This document shows positions 51,032 through 59,867 of a DNA stretch of 64,000 nucleotides, piece after piece. The translations under genes were made by a program, and so were the position numbers. How positions within the stretch are numbered: position 1 is the stretch's first letter; the number at the start of each line of letters is the position of its first letter. The DNA comes from DASQZT01 sp035638575 (GTDB lineage: Bacteria > Acidobacteriota > Terriglobia > Bryobacterales > Bryobacteraceae), in the NCBI GenBank assembly GCA_035638575.1, contig DASQZT010000303.1:10291-74290 (forward strand), in the 5' to 3' direction. Below the pieces are notes generated by a model that was given only the letters and a program-made list of their open reading frames with translations, did not search any database and was not told the origin of the DNA.

Positions 51032-52594
51032 ATGGGACCGTCATCGCCCGAGCATCCGCCCGTGAACCCGTGGATCGTCGCCGTGGCGGTCATGTTCGCC
51101 ACGTTCATGGAGGTGCTGGACACCACGGTGGTGAACGTGTCGCTGCCGCACATCGCGGGGAGTCTCTCGGCGAGCGTGGATGAGGCCGCGTGGGCGCTGA
51201 CCTCGTACCTGGTGGCGAACGCCGTCATTCTGCCGATGACGGGCTGGATCGCCAACTTCTTCGGGCGCAAGCGGACGCTGCTGGCGGCGGTCTTCGGGTT
51301 TACGGCCGCCTCGTTTCTGTGCGGACTGGCGCCGAATCTCCAGATGCTGATCGTCTTCCGCGTGATTCAGGGCGCGACGGGGGGAGCGCTGCAGCCGCTG
51401 TCGCAGGCGGTGATGCTCGAGGCCTTTGCGCCCAAGGACCGCGGAAAGGCGATGGCATTTTGGGGGCTGGGGATCGTGGTGGCGCCCATGCTCGGTCCGG
51501 TGGTCGGCGGGTGGCTCACGGACAACTACAGTTGGCGCTGGGTTTTCTACATCAACCTGCCGGTGGGACTGGCTTCGATCATCATGACGCGGCTGTTCAT
51601 TTTCGATCCTCCCTACATCCGGCGGTCGAGCGGCGGCATCGATTACTGGGGCATGGGGATGCTGGCGGTGGGGGTGGGCGCGTTGCAGGTGGTGCTGGAC
51701 AAGGGCCAGGAAGAAGACTGGTTCGCTTCGAACTGGATCAGCGTTTTGGGAGTGGTGGCGGTGGTGGGGATCGCGGCCTTCATCTTCCACGAGATCCGGA
51801 CGCGCGATCCGGTGGTGCACCTGCGCGTCTTCAAGGACCGGACATACGCCGCGGGCGTTTTTCTGATGACCATCGTCGGCTTTGTTCTGTACGGCAGCCT
51901 GCTGCTGCTGCCGATTTTTCTGCAGACGCTGCTGGGGTACCCGGCGCTGGACGCGGGGTTTGCGATGGCGCCGCGCGGGCTGGGGTCGTTCCTGATGATG
52001 CCGATCGTGGGCACGGTGCTGGGGAGATTCGACCCGCGGAAGGTGCTGGGGGCGGGGCTGGTGGGGGCGGCCTGGACGCTCTACGCACTTTCGAAGCTGA
52101 ACCTGAACGCGGGGTATTGGGACATTTTCTGGCCGCAGTTCATTCAGGGCGCCACGCTGGCCATGCTGTTTGTGCCGCTGACCACGACGACCATGGACCC
52201 CATTCCGAGGGAAGAGATGGGGAACGCCACCAGCATGTTCAACCTGATGCGCAATATCGGGGGGAGCGTCGGCATCGCCAGCGCCACGACGTACCTGTTC
52301 CGGCGGCAACAGTTCCAGACGCATGTGCTGGGGGCCGACGTGACCGCGTCCAACCCGCAAACGCAGGTGTACCTGCGGGGCCTCGAATCGGTCATGAAGG
52401 CGCACGGCGCGGACCCGGTGACGGCGCAGCACCAGGCGTACGGCATGATCTGGGGGATGGTGCAGCGACACGCCGCGATGGGCGCGTTCGTGGACACGTT
52501 TCGGGCGATGGCGGTGGTATTTCTGCTGGTGCTGCCGCTGCTGCTGCTGATGAAGAGGCCCCAGCATCACGGGCCTCCGGGAGGGATGCATTGA
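51032..52594 (+). CDS. MFS multidrug exporter, DHA2 (EmrB/QacA) family
   Basis: A 520-residue transporter with 14 predicted helices. FMEVLDTTVVNVSLPHIAGS is motif D1/helix 1, WIANFFGRKRTLLAAVFGF is motif A, and GALQPLSQAVMLEAFAPKDR with LGPVVGGWLTDNYSWRWVFY are further family signatures. It exports hydrophobic compounds in exchange for protons. The usual partner, an HlyD-like EmrA, is not next to it. I use the ATG at 51032, preceded by GAGGA; a TTG at 51017 is an alternative. Its stop overlaps the start of the ankyrin gene by one base. Confidence 0.93.
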   Translation: MGPSSPEHPPVNPWIVAVAVMFATFMEVLDTTVVNVSLPHIAGSLSASVDEAAWALTSYLVANAVILPMTGWIANFFGRKRTLLAAVFGFTAASFLCGLAPNLQMLIVFRVIQGATGGALQPLSQAVMLEAFAPKDRGKAMAFWGLGIVVAPMLGPVVGGWLTDNYSWRWVFYINLPVGLASIIMTRLFIFDPPYIRRSSGGIDYWGMGMLAVGVGALQVVLDKGQEEDWFASNWISVLGVVAVVGIAAFIFHEIRTRDPVVHLRVFKDRTYAAGVFLMTIVGFVLYGSLLLLPIFLQTLLGYPALDAGFAMAPRGLGSFLMMPIVGTVLGRFDPRKVLGAGLVGAAWTLYALSKLNLNAGYWDIFWPQFIQGATLAMLFVPLTTTTMDPIPREEMGNATSMFNLMRNIGGSVGIASATTYLFRRQQFQTHVLGADVTASNPQTQVYLRGLESVMKAHGADPVTAQHQAYGMIWGMVQRHAAMGAFVDTFRAMAVVFLLVLPLLLLMKRPQHHGPPGGMH

Positions 52595-53367
52595 TGAGGC
52601 TTGCCTGTCTTTTGCTCGCGTGTGCCGGCCTCGCGGCCGCGGCCGATGCGGGCGCGGACCTGCTGGCGGCCGCCAGGAAGGGACAGACCGATCGCGTGCG
52701 AGCGCTGGTCGCCAAGGGCGCCCCGCTCGAAAGCCACGACAAGGACGGCAGAACGCCCCTGATGCTGGCGGCGGAGCACGGGCACGCGGACACGGTGCAG
52801 GCGCTGCTGGAGAAAGGGGCGAGCGCGGCGGCTCGCGACAAGCAGGGCTGGAACGCTTATGCGCTGGCGCTGCTGGCCTCGCCGGGCGGCCACGGGGAGG
52901 TCCTCAAGCTGCTGCCGGCGCCGCCGCCTTTACGGGTGGTGCTGGAGGCCGAGTTGGCGCCGGACAATCTCTACAGCTCGTGCTCGATGAGCCCGCCGCT
53001 ACTGGCGAAGTACGTGGCGGGGCTGCGGCTGGAGGGGATGGTGGCGGCGGCGGTGCGGGAGACGGCGGGGCCGCTCGAGATCGTGGGCGAGGATGCAGAC
53101 GCGGTGGCGCACCTGAGGGTGCGGCCGCAGGCGTCTTGCGTGCAGCAGGACTCGAGCGACAATCTGAGCCTGGAGATCGACGTGAAGGTGACGGCGAAAG
53201 ACCGGGAGGCGCCGCTGCTGGAGAAGACGTTCGGCGGCGGATTGAAAGGGCTGCACGCCCGCAAGGCGGCCAGCGCGGCGCAGTACGCGCCGCTGTTTGC
53301 CGAATGGGCCAAGAGCCACGGGGGGCCGATCTATTGGGCGGTGGTGGGGGCGGTGCTGAAACGCTGA
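52594..53367 (+). CDS. Secreted ankyrin-repeat protein
   Basis: A 257-residue exported protein with signal peptide MRLACLLLACAGLAAAADAG. Residues 20-110 hold two to three ankyrin repeats, best seen in KDGRTPLMLAAEHGHADTVQ and ALLEKGASAAARDKQGW. The C-terminal 145 residues (LYSSCSMSPPLLAKYVAGLR, then LRVRPQASCVQQDSSDNLSL) have no family I know and contain a possible disulfide. Ankyrin repeats bind proteins; the partner is unknown. The gene is coupled to the MFS gene by TGATG. Its stop abuts directly the stop of the next, converging gene. Confidence 0.85.
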   Translation: MRLACLLLACAGLAAAADAGADLLAAARKGQTDRVRALVAKGAPLESHDKDGRTPLMLAAEHGHADTVQALLEKGASAAARDKQGWNAYALALLASPGGHGEVLKLLPAPPPLRVVLEAELAPDNLYSSCSMSPPLLAKYVAGLRLEGMVAAAVRETAGPLEIVGEDADAVAHLRVRPQASCVQQDSSDNLSLEIDVKVTAKDREAPLLEKTFGGGLKGLHARKAASAAQYAPLFAEWAKSHGGPIYWAVVGAVLKR

Positions 53368-54228
53368 CTAGCGGCGCCAGGCGGTGGCGTGCATTCGCGG
53401 CGGCAGATGCGCGTGGGCCAGGTCGAGGTCGTCTCCGAGCACGGGGATCAGGATCTCGACCGTATTGGGGGGCGAGGGGTAGTTTTGGCTGAAGCGCAGC
53501 CGGAGCGTGCGCGCCGCGGCCGGGCCTTCCTCGAAAGAAACCGTCCGCGTCATGTCGGCGAAGGATCGCAAAAGCTGCGCGCGCTTGGGGTCGTCGCATG
53601 TCAGCAGCGCTTCGCGAATCACGCGGCTGGCGGAGGCATAGGAAAGGACACCGACGACGCCAGGCTGCTTGAGGCGGGGATCGGCGGTATCGTCGGGGGG
53701 AACCTCCAACCCGGCGTAGCGCGTCAACATGGTTTCCCGGGAAATCGAAAAACTGATCGGCGGCACGTAGGTGTCCAGGAGATGCTGGCCGGAGCCGAGC
53801 TTGTAGAGGGACCACCACTCGACCTCTTCCAGGCCACGGGAGACGACCAAAAGGGCATTCTCGACGACGTGGCCGTCGGAGCCGCTGACGGCTACCGTGT
53901 ATATCGGCTTCTGGCGGAGATCGTCACCCAGGCGCCAGGCGTCGAGGGTGACGGTCCCTTCGGAGCCGATGTCTCCGAGGGTCTGCTTGGAGTGGATGGT
54001 CTTGCGCACGAGCAGGCGTTCGGGGCGCGGGCGGCCGGGGACGTCGGTTCCGGTGATCTCGTAGGACACGTTGCGGATCTCGACCGTCTGGGAGCCATCG
54101 GCGGCGGTGCTGTAGCTGATCTCCGAGGGAGATTGTGCCTGAACGGGTTTCACGGGGGCTTTCGGCGCCTTCTGCTGGGCGAGCAGGGCGGAAGCCAACA
54201 CGAGCACCGCGGGACGGGAAAGTTTCAT
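53368..54228 (-). CDS. Secreted hypothetical protein
   Basis: A 286-residue protein with signal peptide MKLSRPAVLVLASALLAQQK and a mature, beta-rich part without recognised motifs (QTVEIRNVSYEITGTDVPGR, ENALLVVSRGLEEVEWWSLY). Wording such as YSTAADGSQTVEIRNV suggests an acidobacterial family of secreted proteins with unknown role. The start is the ATG at 54228 with GGAGATC-type sequence (AAGGAGATCC) just upstream. It is convergent with the ankyrin gene with no gap. Confidence 0.78.
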   Translation of the reverse strand: MKLSRPAVLVLASALLAQQKAPKAPVKPVQAQSPSEISYSTAADGSQTVEIRNVSYEITGTDVPGRPRPERLLVRKTIHSKQTLGDIGSEGTVTLDAWRLGDDLRQKPIYTVAVSGSDGHVVENALLVVSRGLEEVEWWSLYKLGSGQHLLDTYVPPISFSISRETMLTRYAGLEVPPDDTADPRLKQPGVVGVLSYASASRVIREALLTCDDPKRAQLLRSFADMTRTVSFEEGPAAARTLRLRFSQNYPSPPNTVEILIPVLGDDLDLAHAHLPPRMHATAWRR

Positions 54229-54278
54229 GAGTGGATCTCCTTGCCGAACATCAGCCCGGACATCATCATATCGCGGTG

Positions 54279-55250
54279 TCAGCGGACAACCTCCCAGCGC
54301 GCGCCGCGTCCCCGTCCGGCCAACCGAACCTGACCGGCCTTCTTCATCCCGGCCAGAACCTTCTTGATGAGCTGTGGACTGGCGGACGGCAACTGTGCCG
54401 CCATGTCGGCCAAGGTGAACCGCTCCAGTTGAGCCAGCACGGTCCGGCGAACCAGATCGCTCTTGGCGGGCCGGGCTTCAACGGACTCGACCTGGCGCTC
54501 CAGTTCCTTGTAGGCGCTTCGCAGCACACCCAGGAAATAGTTCCACCACGGAACGATCTCGTTCTTGCCTTCGTGCCACCCTTGTGAGCACTGCTTGAGT
54601 ACTCGGTAGTATTCCTCCTTGCTGTCTTCGATGCTCCGCTCCAGCGCGATATATCGAGCCACCTGAAAGCCTTGACCTTCGAGCAGCAGCGATGTCGCAA
54701 GCCGCGAGACGCGGCCGTTACCGTCACGGAACGGGTGGATGCAAAGGAGGTCGAGAATGAATGTGGCTACGATCAGGAGCGGAGGAACACGTTCTTCATC
54801 GCTGGCGGCGCGGTACCTGCGGCACAACCGGTCCACGGCCGCGGGCGTCTTCCTGGCGGACACCGGGACGAAGCGAGAAGATCCGCCCTGGGCAAGAGCG
54901 TGCAAGCGGCGGATGACATCGGGAGTGATCGCAACCCGGTTCTTTCGCGAGAAGATCCAATCCAGCGCCGCCCGATATCCGGCCAACTCCTCCTCCGAGC
55001 GGTCCCGCGGCCTCGCTCTTCCAATCACCAGAGGCCGCAACCGGTTCGCCGCGACGGTGACGCCCTCGATCCGATTCGACGACTCGGCGCTTTGGATGAT
55101 CGCCTGTTCCCGCAACACTTCCAGGACCTCAGGCTTCTGTCTGATCCAGAGGTCCTGCTTTCCACGCGCTTCCATGCATGCGCCGAGAAGCCAGCCGGTA
55201 CCGATCGGGATCGCCAGTCCGGCCAATCTTCTGGGATCGAGTGTCAACAT
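54279..55250 (-). CDS. Fic-domain protein (class II, with inhibitory motif)
   Basis: A 323-residue Fic enzyme. The catalytic motif is complete, IHPFRDGNGRVSRLA, at about residue 170. An inhibitory helix motif, SSNRIEG, lies about 110 residues earlier, so the protein belongs to the class where the inhibitory Glu is N-terminal. A C-terminal winged-helix part (FTLADMAAQLPSASPQLIKK) follows. Fic proteins transfer AMP from ATP to target proteins. I start it at the ATG at 55250 (MLTLDPRRLAGLAI), common in this family; a longer frame goes to 55367 and touches the SIR2-NACHT gene. It lies about 100 bases downstream of that gene on the same strand. Confidence 0.9.
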   Translation of the reverse strand: MLTLDPRRLAGLAIPIGTGWLLGACMEARGKQDLWIRQKPEVLEVLREQAIIQSAESSNRIEGVTVAANRLRPLVIGRARPRDRSEEELAGYRAALDWIFSRKNRVAITPDVIRRLHALAQGGSSRFVPVSARKTPAAVDRLCRRYRAASDEERVPPLLIVATFILDLLCIHPFRDGNGRVSRLATSLLLEGQGFQVARYIALERSIEDSKEEYYRVLKQCSQGWHEGKNEIVPWWNYFLGVLRSAYKELERQVESVEARPAKSDLVRRTVLAQLERFTLADMAAQLPSASPQLIKKVLAGMKKAGQVRLAGRGRGARWEVVR

Positions 55251-55351
55251 GGCTGATCGCTGGATGCCCTGGTAGCCTAATAATAGCCGATTGCGCAGCG
55301 GGTAGCCAATGGAGCCTTCTGCCGGATCTCGCTCGTGGGGCGTAGGCAATA

Positions 55352-58300
55352 TTATGTCCTGGCGCAACGAAACCCCACATAGAGGTCGCGGTAGTATGGG
55401 CGCTCGTTGCCGCGATAGGAGCTGGCGGCGTCGCCACGATTGCTACCCCAACAACCGCCCCGGACCACTCGTGAGTCCTCTTTCCCCGACCACAACCTGG
55501 CGGTCCATTCCCAAACATTTCCAGCCATGTCCTCGGCCCCATATGGCGATACCCCCGCTTCGCCGTAATTGCCTACCTCTGTCGTGCCCGAGGACTCCAC
55601 GTTGCACTTTGCCTCTGAGAACTCCTCGCCCCACGGATATTGGCGCCCGTCAATGCCTCGCGCGGCCTTCTCCCACTCCTTCTCCCCGGGCAGCCGCTTG
55701 CCGGCCCACTGGGCATAGGCCGCCGCGCCGTACCAGCTCACATAGATCACCGGATGTTTCTCGTACCCGCTCTCCACCGAAAACCAGGGCCATCCTCCGG
55801 AAATCCTGCATTTCTCCTTTTCCCAAGCCCCCTTGAGGTTGATCCACTCCGCGCCCCCCGCATTCTGGTTTCCGCACTCGTTCAGAAACCGGCAAAACTG
55901 CTCGTTGGTCACCGGGAAACGATCGATCCAGAAAGCTTCGGCGGAGGCTACGCGCAAACTCGCCCAGCCCTCCGAACCGTAGATGAACTGCCCCGCGGGA
56001 ACATAGACCATGCCGCCTTCCAAGCGCCGCTCGTAAACCACAGTTGGCCGGAGCAGATGGTGCAGGAAGCTCACGACCGCGTCGGTCAGCCGGCACTCCG
56101 GTGCCTTTCCTTCCGCCAGCAGCGGCGCCAGCTTGCGGGCCACGAAGTACTCCATCATCGACTTGTGCGCGAACCGGTAATTGCCGGCCTCGTCGCGCAC
56201 CAGGTACGACTGCGTGCGGATGTCGCGGTCCAGAAACGCGGCCCGGCCCGGATCGTCCTTCACTCCGAAATGCGTCTGGACCCGCTCGGGAAACTCCGAA
56301 AACGGGATGCTCAGCCGGTGGGAGTTCTGCATCTCCCACGCCAGTTCCTGCACAAAATACCGGCGGTCGGCAGCCGGAATGGTCTCCACCCGCTGCTCCA
56401 GCAGCTTCCCGGTGTAGACCTCGTACAACGTGGCCAGGTTCAAGTCCTCGCTCCGCACGATGCCGGGCAGCGTCTCTGCGATCATCCCCAGCAGCACCGG
56501 CCGGTGCGCCAGGTCTTCGATATTCGGCAGCGCCCGGATCCTCTCAAGCACCGCCTCCCACCCCTCCGGCACGAGCTTCCGCAGCGCCTCCGCCATCTGC
56601 TCGCCGTCGAACTCGCTGAGGTGCGCGACTTCGAACTCCTGCCGGCCCGCCAGGTCGATCACGTCCTCGCCCTTCACCACCTTCGCGCCCTCGGGCCTGC
56701 GCTCCAGCACCTCCGATTCCTCTGTGTGGTGGCGGAAAAAAGCCGTGCGGCACGTGAGCAGAATCTTGGCGCGCGGCGCGATCAGCTTGGCGATCTCCCA
56801 GAAGTTCTCGAGCGCCGTGCGGTAATCGCTGGCCCGCCGCTCCATCTCGTCGAACCCGTCGAAGATCAGCAGCAGGCGCCCTTCGTCGCTCAGCCGCCGG
56901 ATGGTCTTGTACCCGCCTGCCAGATCCACTCCGAAGCGGTTCGCCAGGGCGTCGGTCAGGACCTGCTCGATGTCGTACGCCCGCGAGTAGTCGCGGAGCG
57001 CGATGGAGATGGGAATGCGGCCCGCGCCCGCGGCCATGCGCCACGCCAGGCGCCGGCAGAACCACGTCTTGCCGGTTCCGAAATCGCCCAGCAGCGACAG
57101 GTGATTGCGCTCCGGCGCAGCCAGCCACGCGTCGATGAAGGCATCCAGATCCACCGCGTCCGGCGGCGGCTCGCCGGGCCGCTCCTCCCGCATCTTCAGC
57201 GGAACGAAATAGCGCTCGATCTCCGATGCCTCATACTCCGCCCGCAGCTTGGCCAGGTACGGCCGGAAATTCGCCAGGTGGTCGATGAACTCCTCGCGCC
57301 CATAAGCTTGAAGGTCGCGGGCGCGCGCGGCCCCGGCGGTCTCTTCCGGAATGCGGTCGCGCGCCAGCAGAATGCCCTCGTCCACACCGTACGTTCGCGT
57401 GGCCTGGTACAGCGCCTCCAGCTCCGCCGGATGGGGAGCGTGATCCACGTAGCAGGTGAGCGCGCGCCGGATCTGCGCCCCCGATTTGTACTCCCCCAGA
57501 AAATAGACGCAGCCCCCGCCGGACTTCTGATCCAGGATGCGCTGCCCCATGGCTTCCAGCAGGCCGCGGGCATCCTGCATGTCCGCCGCAGCGACTGGCG
57601 GTGCAACCGGCGCCGCCGCCGTCCTCCGCGGCGCGGCTGCTTTCAGAGCTTCCAGAAACCCGCGGATATCGGGGTAATCCGCGCGCCCATCGTCGCCCAC
57701 GATGCGGATCCCGTAGCTCTTTTCGAAGCCCCGGCGCTCCAACGCGTTCATGCCGTGGGTGCGCATGAGCGCGTAGTGCGCCCCAAGGTGCCCCTTCATC
57801 TGGAACTTCAATTCGTCCAGGAAAAGGAGCAGGTCCGGGTCGGTCAAGCTGCATCCCACAAACAGCACCGTTCTGGTGGTGAAGAGCCCCGTCAGGAAAA
57901 CGCGGAACGCCGCGTTCCCGAACGTTGCCTCGCGGTAGTCCGCCTGGCCCAGCACGATGGACTCGCACCGGTCCACGTCCCCGTGCACCTTGACGATGGC
58001 GAAGCCGCGATCCCGGTTCAGTCCCGCCAGTTCCGGGTAATCCCGTTGAGTGTAACAGGGTGCCCCCGGCAAAACCGCTTCGATCAGCTTGTCGTAATTG
58101 GTGGTCAGGGTGGCGGCGAACCCCATGCCAGGCAGGAGCCGGTGCGCCGGACCGGGTCGGAGCGCGGGATCGCGGAACACTTCGCACATGAATTGGCAGA
58201 AGTTGTTCTCGCCCAGCCGCTCGCGCAACTCCTGTGCCGCCAGGAGCAGTTTCCCTCCGCGGATCAGGTCCCCGATGGAGTCCTCCATGCCGTCCAGCGA

Positions 58301-58450
58301 GATCCCCTGGCGGCCGGCCCACGACAGCATCCGGCCGAGAAGTTCGCTCCAGCCGGGCAACCCCGGCTGTGACAGTCCGGCGCCGGCGAAGAGTACGGTC
58401 TCGCCCTGCGCCAGGCGCCTGGCGAGATCTTCAGGGACAACGATCGGCAT
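55352..58450 (-). CDS. SIR2-NACHT-FGE-like STAND protein (probable defence/conflict protein)
   Basis: A protein of 1032 residues with three parts. Residues 1-260 are a SIR2-type NADase-like domain: FAGAGLSQ (23-27 loop), LTTNYDK with Asn118, VKVHGDVD with His156, and FVGCSLTDPDLLLFLDEL. Residues 290-440 resemble a nuclease-like or DUF4062-like linker. A NACHT ATPase follows with Walker A GDFGTGKTW (about 455) and Walker B LLIFDGFDEM (about 526). The C-terminus, from about 813 (YVPAGQFIYGSEG to GFRCART), is an FGE-sulfatase fold that lacks the two active-site Cys of real FGE. I use the ATG at 58450; a TTG at 58471 is possible. Effector, switch and sensor are thus in one chain, as in described STAND conflict proteins. 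Confidence 0.88.
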   Translation of the reverse strand: MPIVVPEDLARRLAQGETVLFAGAGLSQPGLPGWSELLGRMLSWAGRQGISLDGMEDSIGDLIRGGKLLLAAQELRERLGENNFCQFMCEVFRDPALRPGPAHRLLPGMGFAATLTTNYDKLIEAVLPGAPCYTQRDYPELAGLNRDRGFAIVKVHGDVDRCESIVLGQADYREATFGNAAFRVFLTGLFTTRTVLFVGCSLTDPDLLLFLDELKFQMKGHLGAHYALMRTHGMNALERRGFEKSYGIRIVGDDGRADYPDIRGFLEALKAAAPRRTAAAPVAPPVAAADMQDARGLLEAMGQRILDQKSGGGCVYFLGEYKSGAQIRRALTCYVDHAPHPAELEALYQATRTYGVDEGILLARDRIPEETAGAARARDLQAYGREEFIDHLANFRPYLAKLRAEYEASEIERYFVPLKMREERPGEPPPDAVDLDAFIDAWLAAPERNHLSLLGDFGTGKTWFCRRLAWRMAAGAGRIPISIALRDYSRAYDIEQVLTDALANRFGVDLAGGYKTIRRLSDEGRLLLIFDGFDEMERRASDYRTALENFWEIAKLIAPRAKILLTCRTAFFRHHTEESEVLERRPEGAKVVKGEDVIDLAGRQEFEVAHLSEFDGEQMAEALRKLVPEGWEAVLERIRALPNIEDLAHRPVLLGMIAETLPGIVRSEDLNLATLYEVYTGKLLEQRVETIPAADRRYFVQELAWEMQNSHRLSIPFSEFPERVQTHFGVKDDPGRAAFLDRDIRTQSYLVRDEAGNYRFAHKSMMEYFVARKLAPLLAEGKAPECRLTDAVVSFLHHLLRPTVVYERRLEGGMVYVPAGQFIYGSEGWASLRVASAEAFWIDRFPVTNEQFCRFLNECGNQNAGGAEWINLKGAWEKEKCRISGGWPWFSVESGYEKHPVIYVSWYGAAAYAQWAGKRLPGEKEWEKAARGIDGRQYPWGEEFSEAKCNVESSGTTEVGNYGEAGVSPYGAEDMAGNVWEWTARLWSGKEDSRVVRGGCWGSNRGDAASSYRGNERPYYRDLYVGFRCART

Positions 58451-58519
58451 TTGGAGAACAACATAACACAACGTTTCGCCGGGGCTGCGCCTTGTTCCCG
58501 ACAGCGGCCGGTTGTTCGG

Positions 58520-59845
58520 TCACTTACCCTCCGAAACATTCTTCAGGGTGTGGTCGGGCGTGATGGGATCCGAAGCGGCGCTGCCAGTGATCAGGCGCGC
58601 GCTGCGGCTGAAGGTCAGATATTGGAAGCCCCATTGGATAAAGACCACCACGCGGCTGCGGAATTGCACCAGGTACATCAGGTGGACGAACAGCCAGACG
58701 AGCCAGGCGGGGAGGCCGGAAAGGTGCAGTCCGAAAATGTCGGCGACCGCTGAGCCGCGCCCGATGACGGCCAGATCGCCCTTGTCGAAATAATGGAACG
58801 GCGGCAGGTCCTTCGGGCCGTTCAGGCGCTTCACGATGGCGCGGGCGGCGTAGGCGCCGCCTTGCATGGCCACCTGCGCCACGCCGGGCAGCGGCTTGCC
58901 TTGCGGGCCCTCGATTTCGGCCAGGTCGCCGACCACGTAGATCTCGGGGAAGCCGGGAATGGTGAGGTCGCCGTTGACCTGGATGTGGCCGCTCCGGTCG
59001 GTTTTGGCAGCGGTTCTCGCGGCCAGGGTGCGGCCGAAACCAGACACGGTCACGCCACCGGCCCAGAGCACCGTCTTCGCCGGCAGGTGCTCCGGCTTGC
59101 CTTCCGCGCTGTGGAAGGTGACACCTTCGGCGTCCATGGCCACCACTTTGACGCCGCAGCGCACGCGCACCCCGAGGTGCACCAGCGATCGCTCCGCGCG
59201 GGCGGACAGGTCCTCCGGGTAGGTGGACAACACACGCGCCGATCCGTCGAGGATGAGGATTTGCGCGTCGGGGGGATGGATGGAGCGGAAGTCGTTCTTG
59301 AGCGTCTGGCGGGCGATTTCGGCCAGGGCGCCGGCCAGCTCGACGCCGGTGGCGCCCCCGCCCACGATCACGAAGGTCAGCCAGGCGCGGCGGCGATCGG
59401 GGCTGGCCTCGCGCTCGGCGGCTTCGAAGGCGTAGAGGATCTTGTGGCGGATGGCGGTGGCCTCTTCCACGCTCTTCAGACTGGGGGCCCAATCGTGCCA
59501 GGCGTCGTTGCCGAAGTAGGTGGTCTTGGAGCCGGTGGCGACGATCAAGGTATCGTACTCGAACGATGCGCCGTCGACCAGCGTCAGGCGGCGCGCGCGC
59601 GGGTCGATGCCGGCGGCTTCGCCCAGCAGCACGCGCGTGTTTTTCTGGCGGCTGAGGATGGAGCGCAGGGGCGCGCAGATATCGCCGGGCGAGAGAGAGC
59701 CGGTGGCCACCTGGTAGAGCAGCGGCTGGAACAGGTGGAAGTTGCGGCGGTCGATGAGGGTCACGTCCACCGGGGCGTGGCCCAGCGCGCGCGCGGCGTA
59801 GAGCCCGCCGAATCCCCCTCCCAAGATGACGACGCGGTGCCTGAT
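58520..59845 (-). CDS. ndh: Type II NADH dehydrogenase (NDH-2)
   Basis: A flavoprotein of about 440 residues that passes electrons from NADH to quinone without pumping protons. VVILGGGFGGLYAARAL is the FAD-binding site, VIVGGGATGVELAGALAE the NADH-binding site, and YVVGDLAEIEGPQGKPL the second FAD segment. The C-terminal hydrophobic WLVWLFVHLMYLVQFRSRVV anchors it to the membrane. The natural N-terminus would read IRHRVVILGGG with an ATC at 59845 where an ATG is expected; the first standard start is a TTG at 59824, which would cut into the FAD-binding strand. I give the longer form. Confidence 0.9.
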   Translation of the reverse strand: MRHRVVILGGGFGGLYAARALGHAPVDVTLIDRRNFHLFQPLLYQVATGSLSPGDICAPLRSILSRQKNTRVLLGEAAGIDPRARRLTLVDGASFEYDTLIVATGSKTTYFGNDAWHDWAPSLKSVEEATAIRHKILYAFEAAEREASPDRRRAWLTFVIVGGGATGVELAGALAEIARQTLKNDFRSIHPPDAQILILDGSARVLSTYPEDLSARAERSLVHLGVRVRCGVKVVAMDAEGVTFHSAEGKPEHLPAKTVLWAGGVTVSGFGRTLAARTAAKTDRSGHIQVNGDLTIPGFPEIYVVGDLAEIEGPQGKPLPGVAQVAMQGGAYAARAIVKRLNGPKDLPPFHYFDKGDLAVIGRGSAVADIFGLHLSGLPAWLVWLFVHLMYLVQFRSRVVVFIQWGFQYLTFSRSARLITGSAASDPITPDHTLKNVSEGK

Positions 59846-59867
59846 ACTTTCAGGATAGCGGAGGGCG

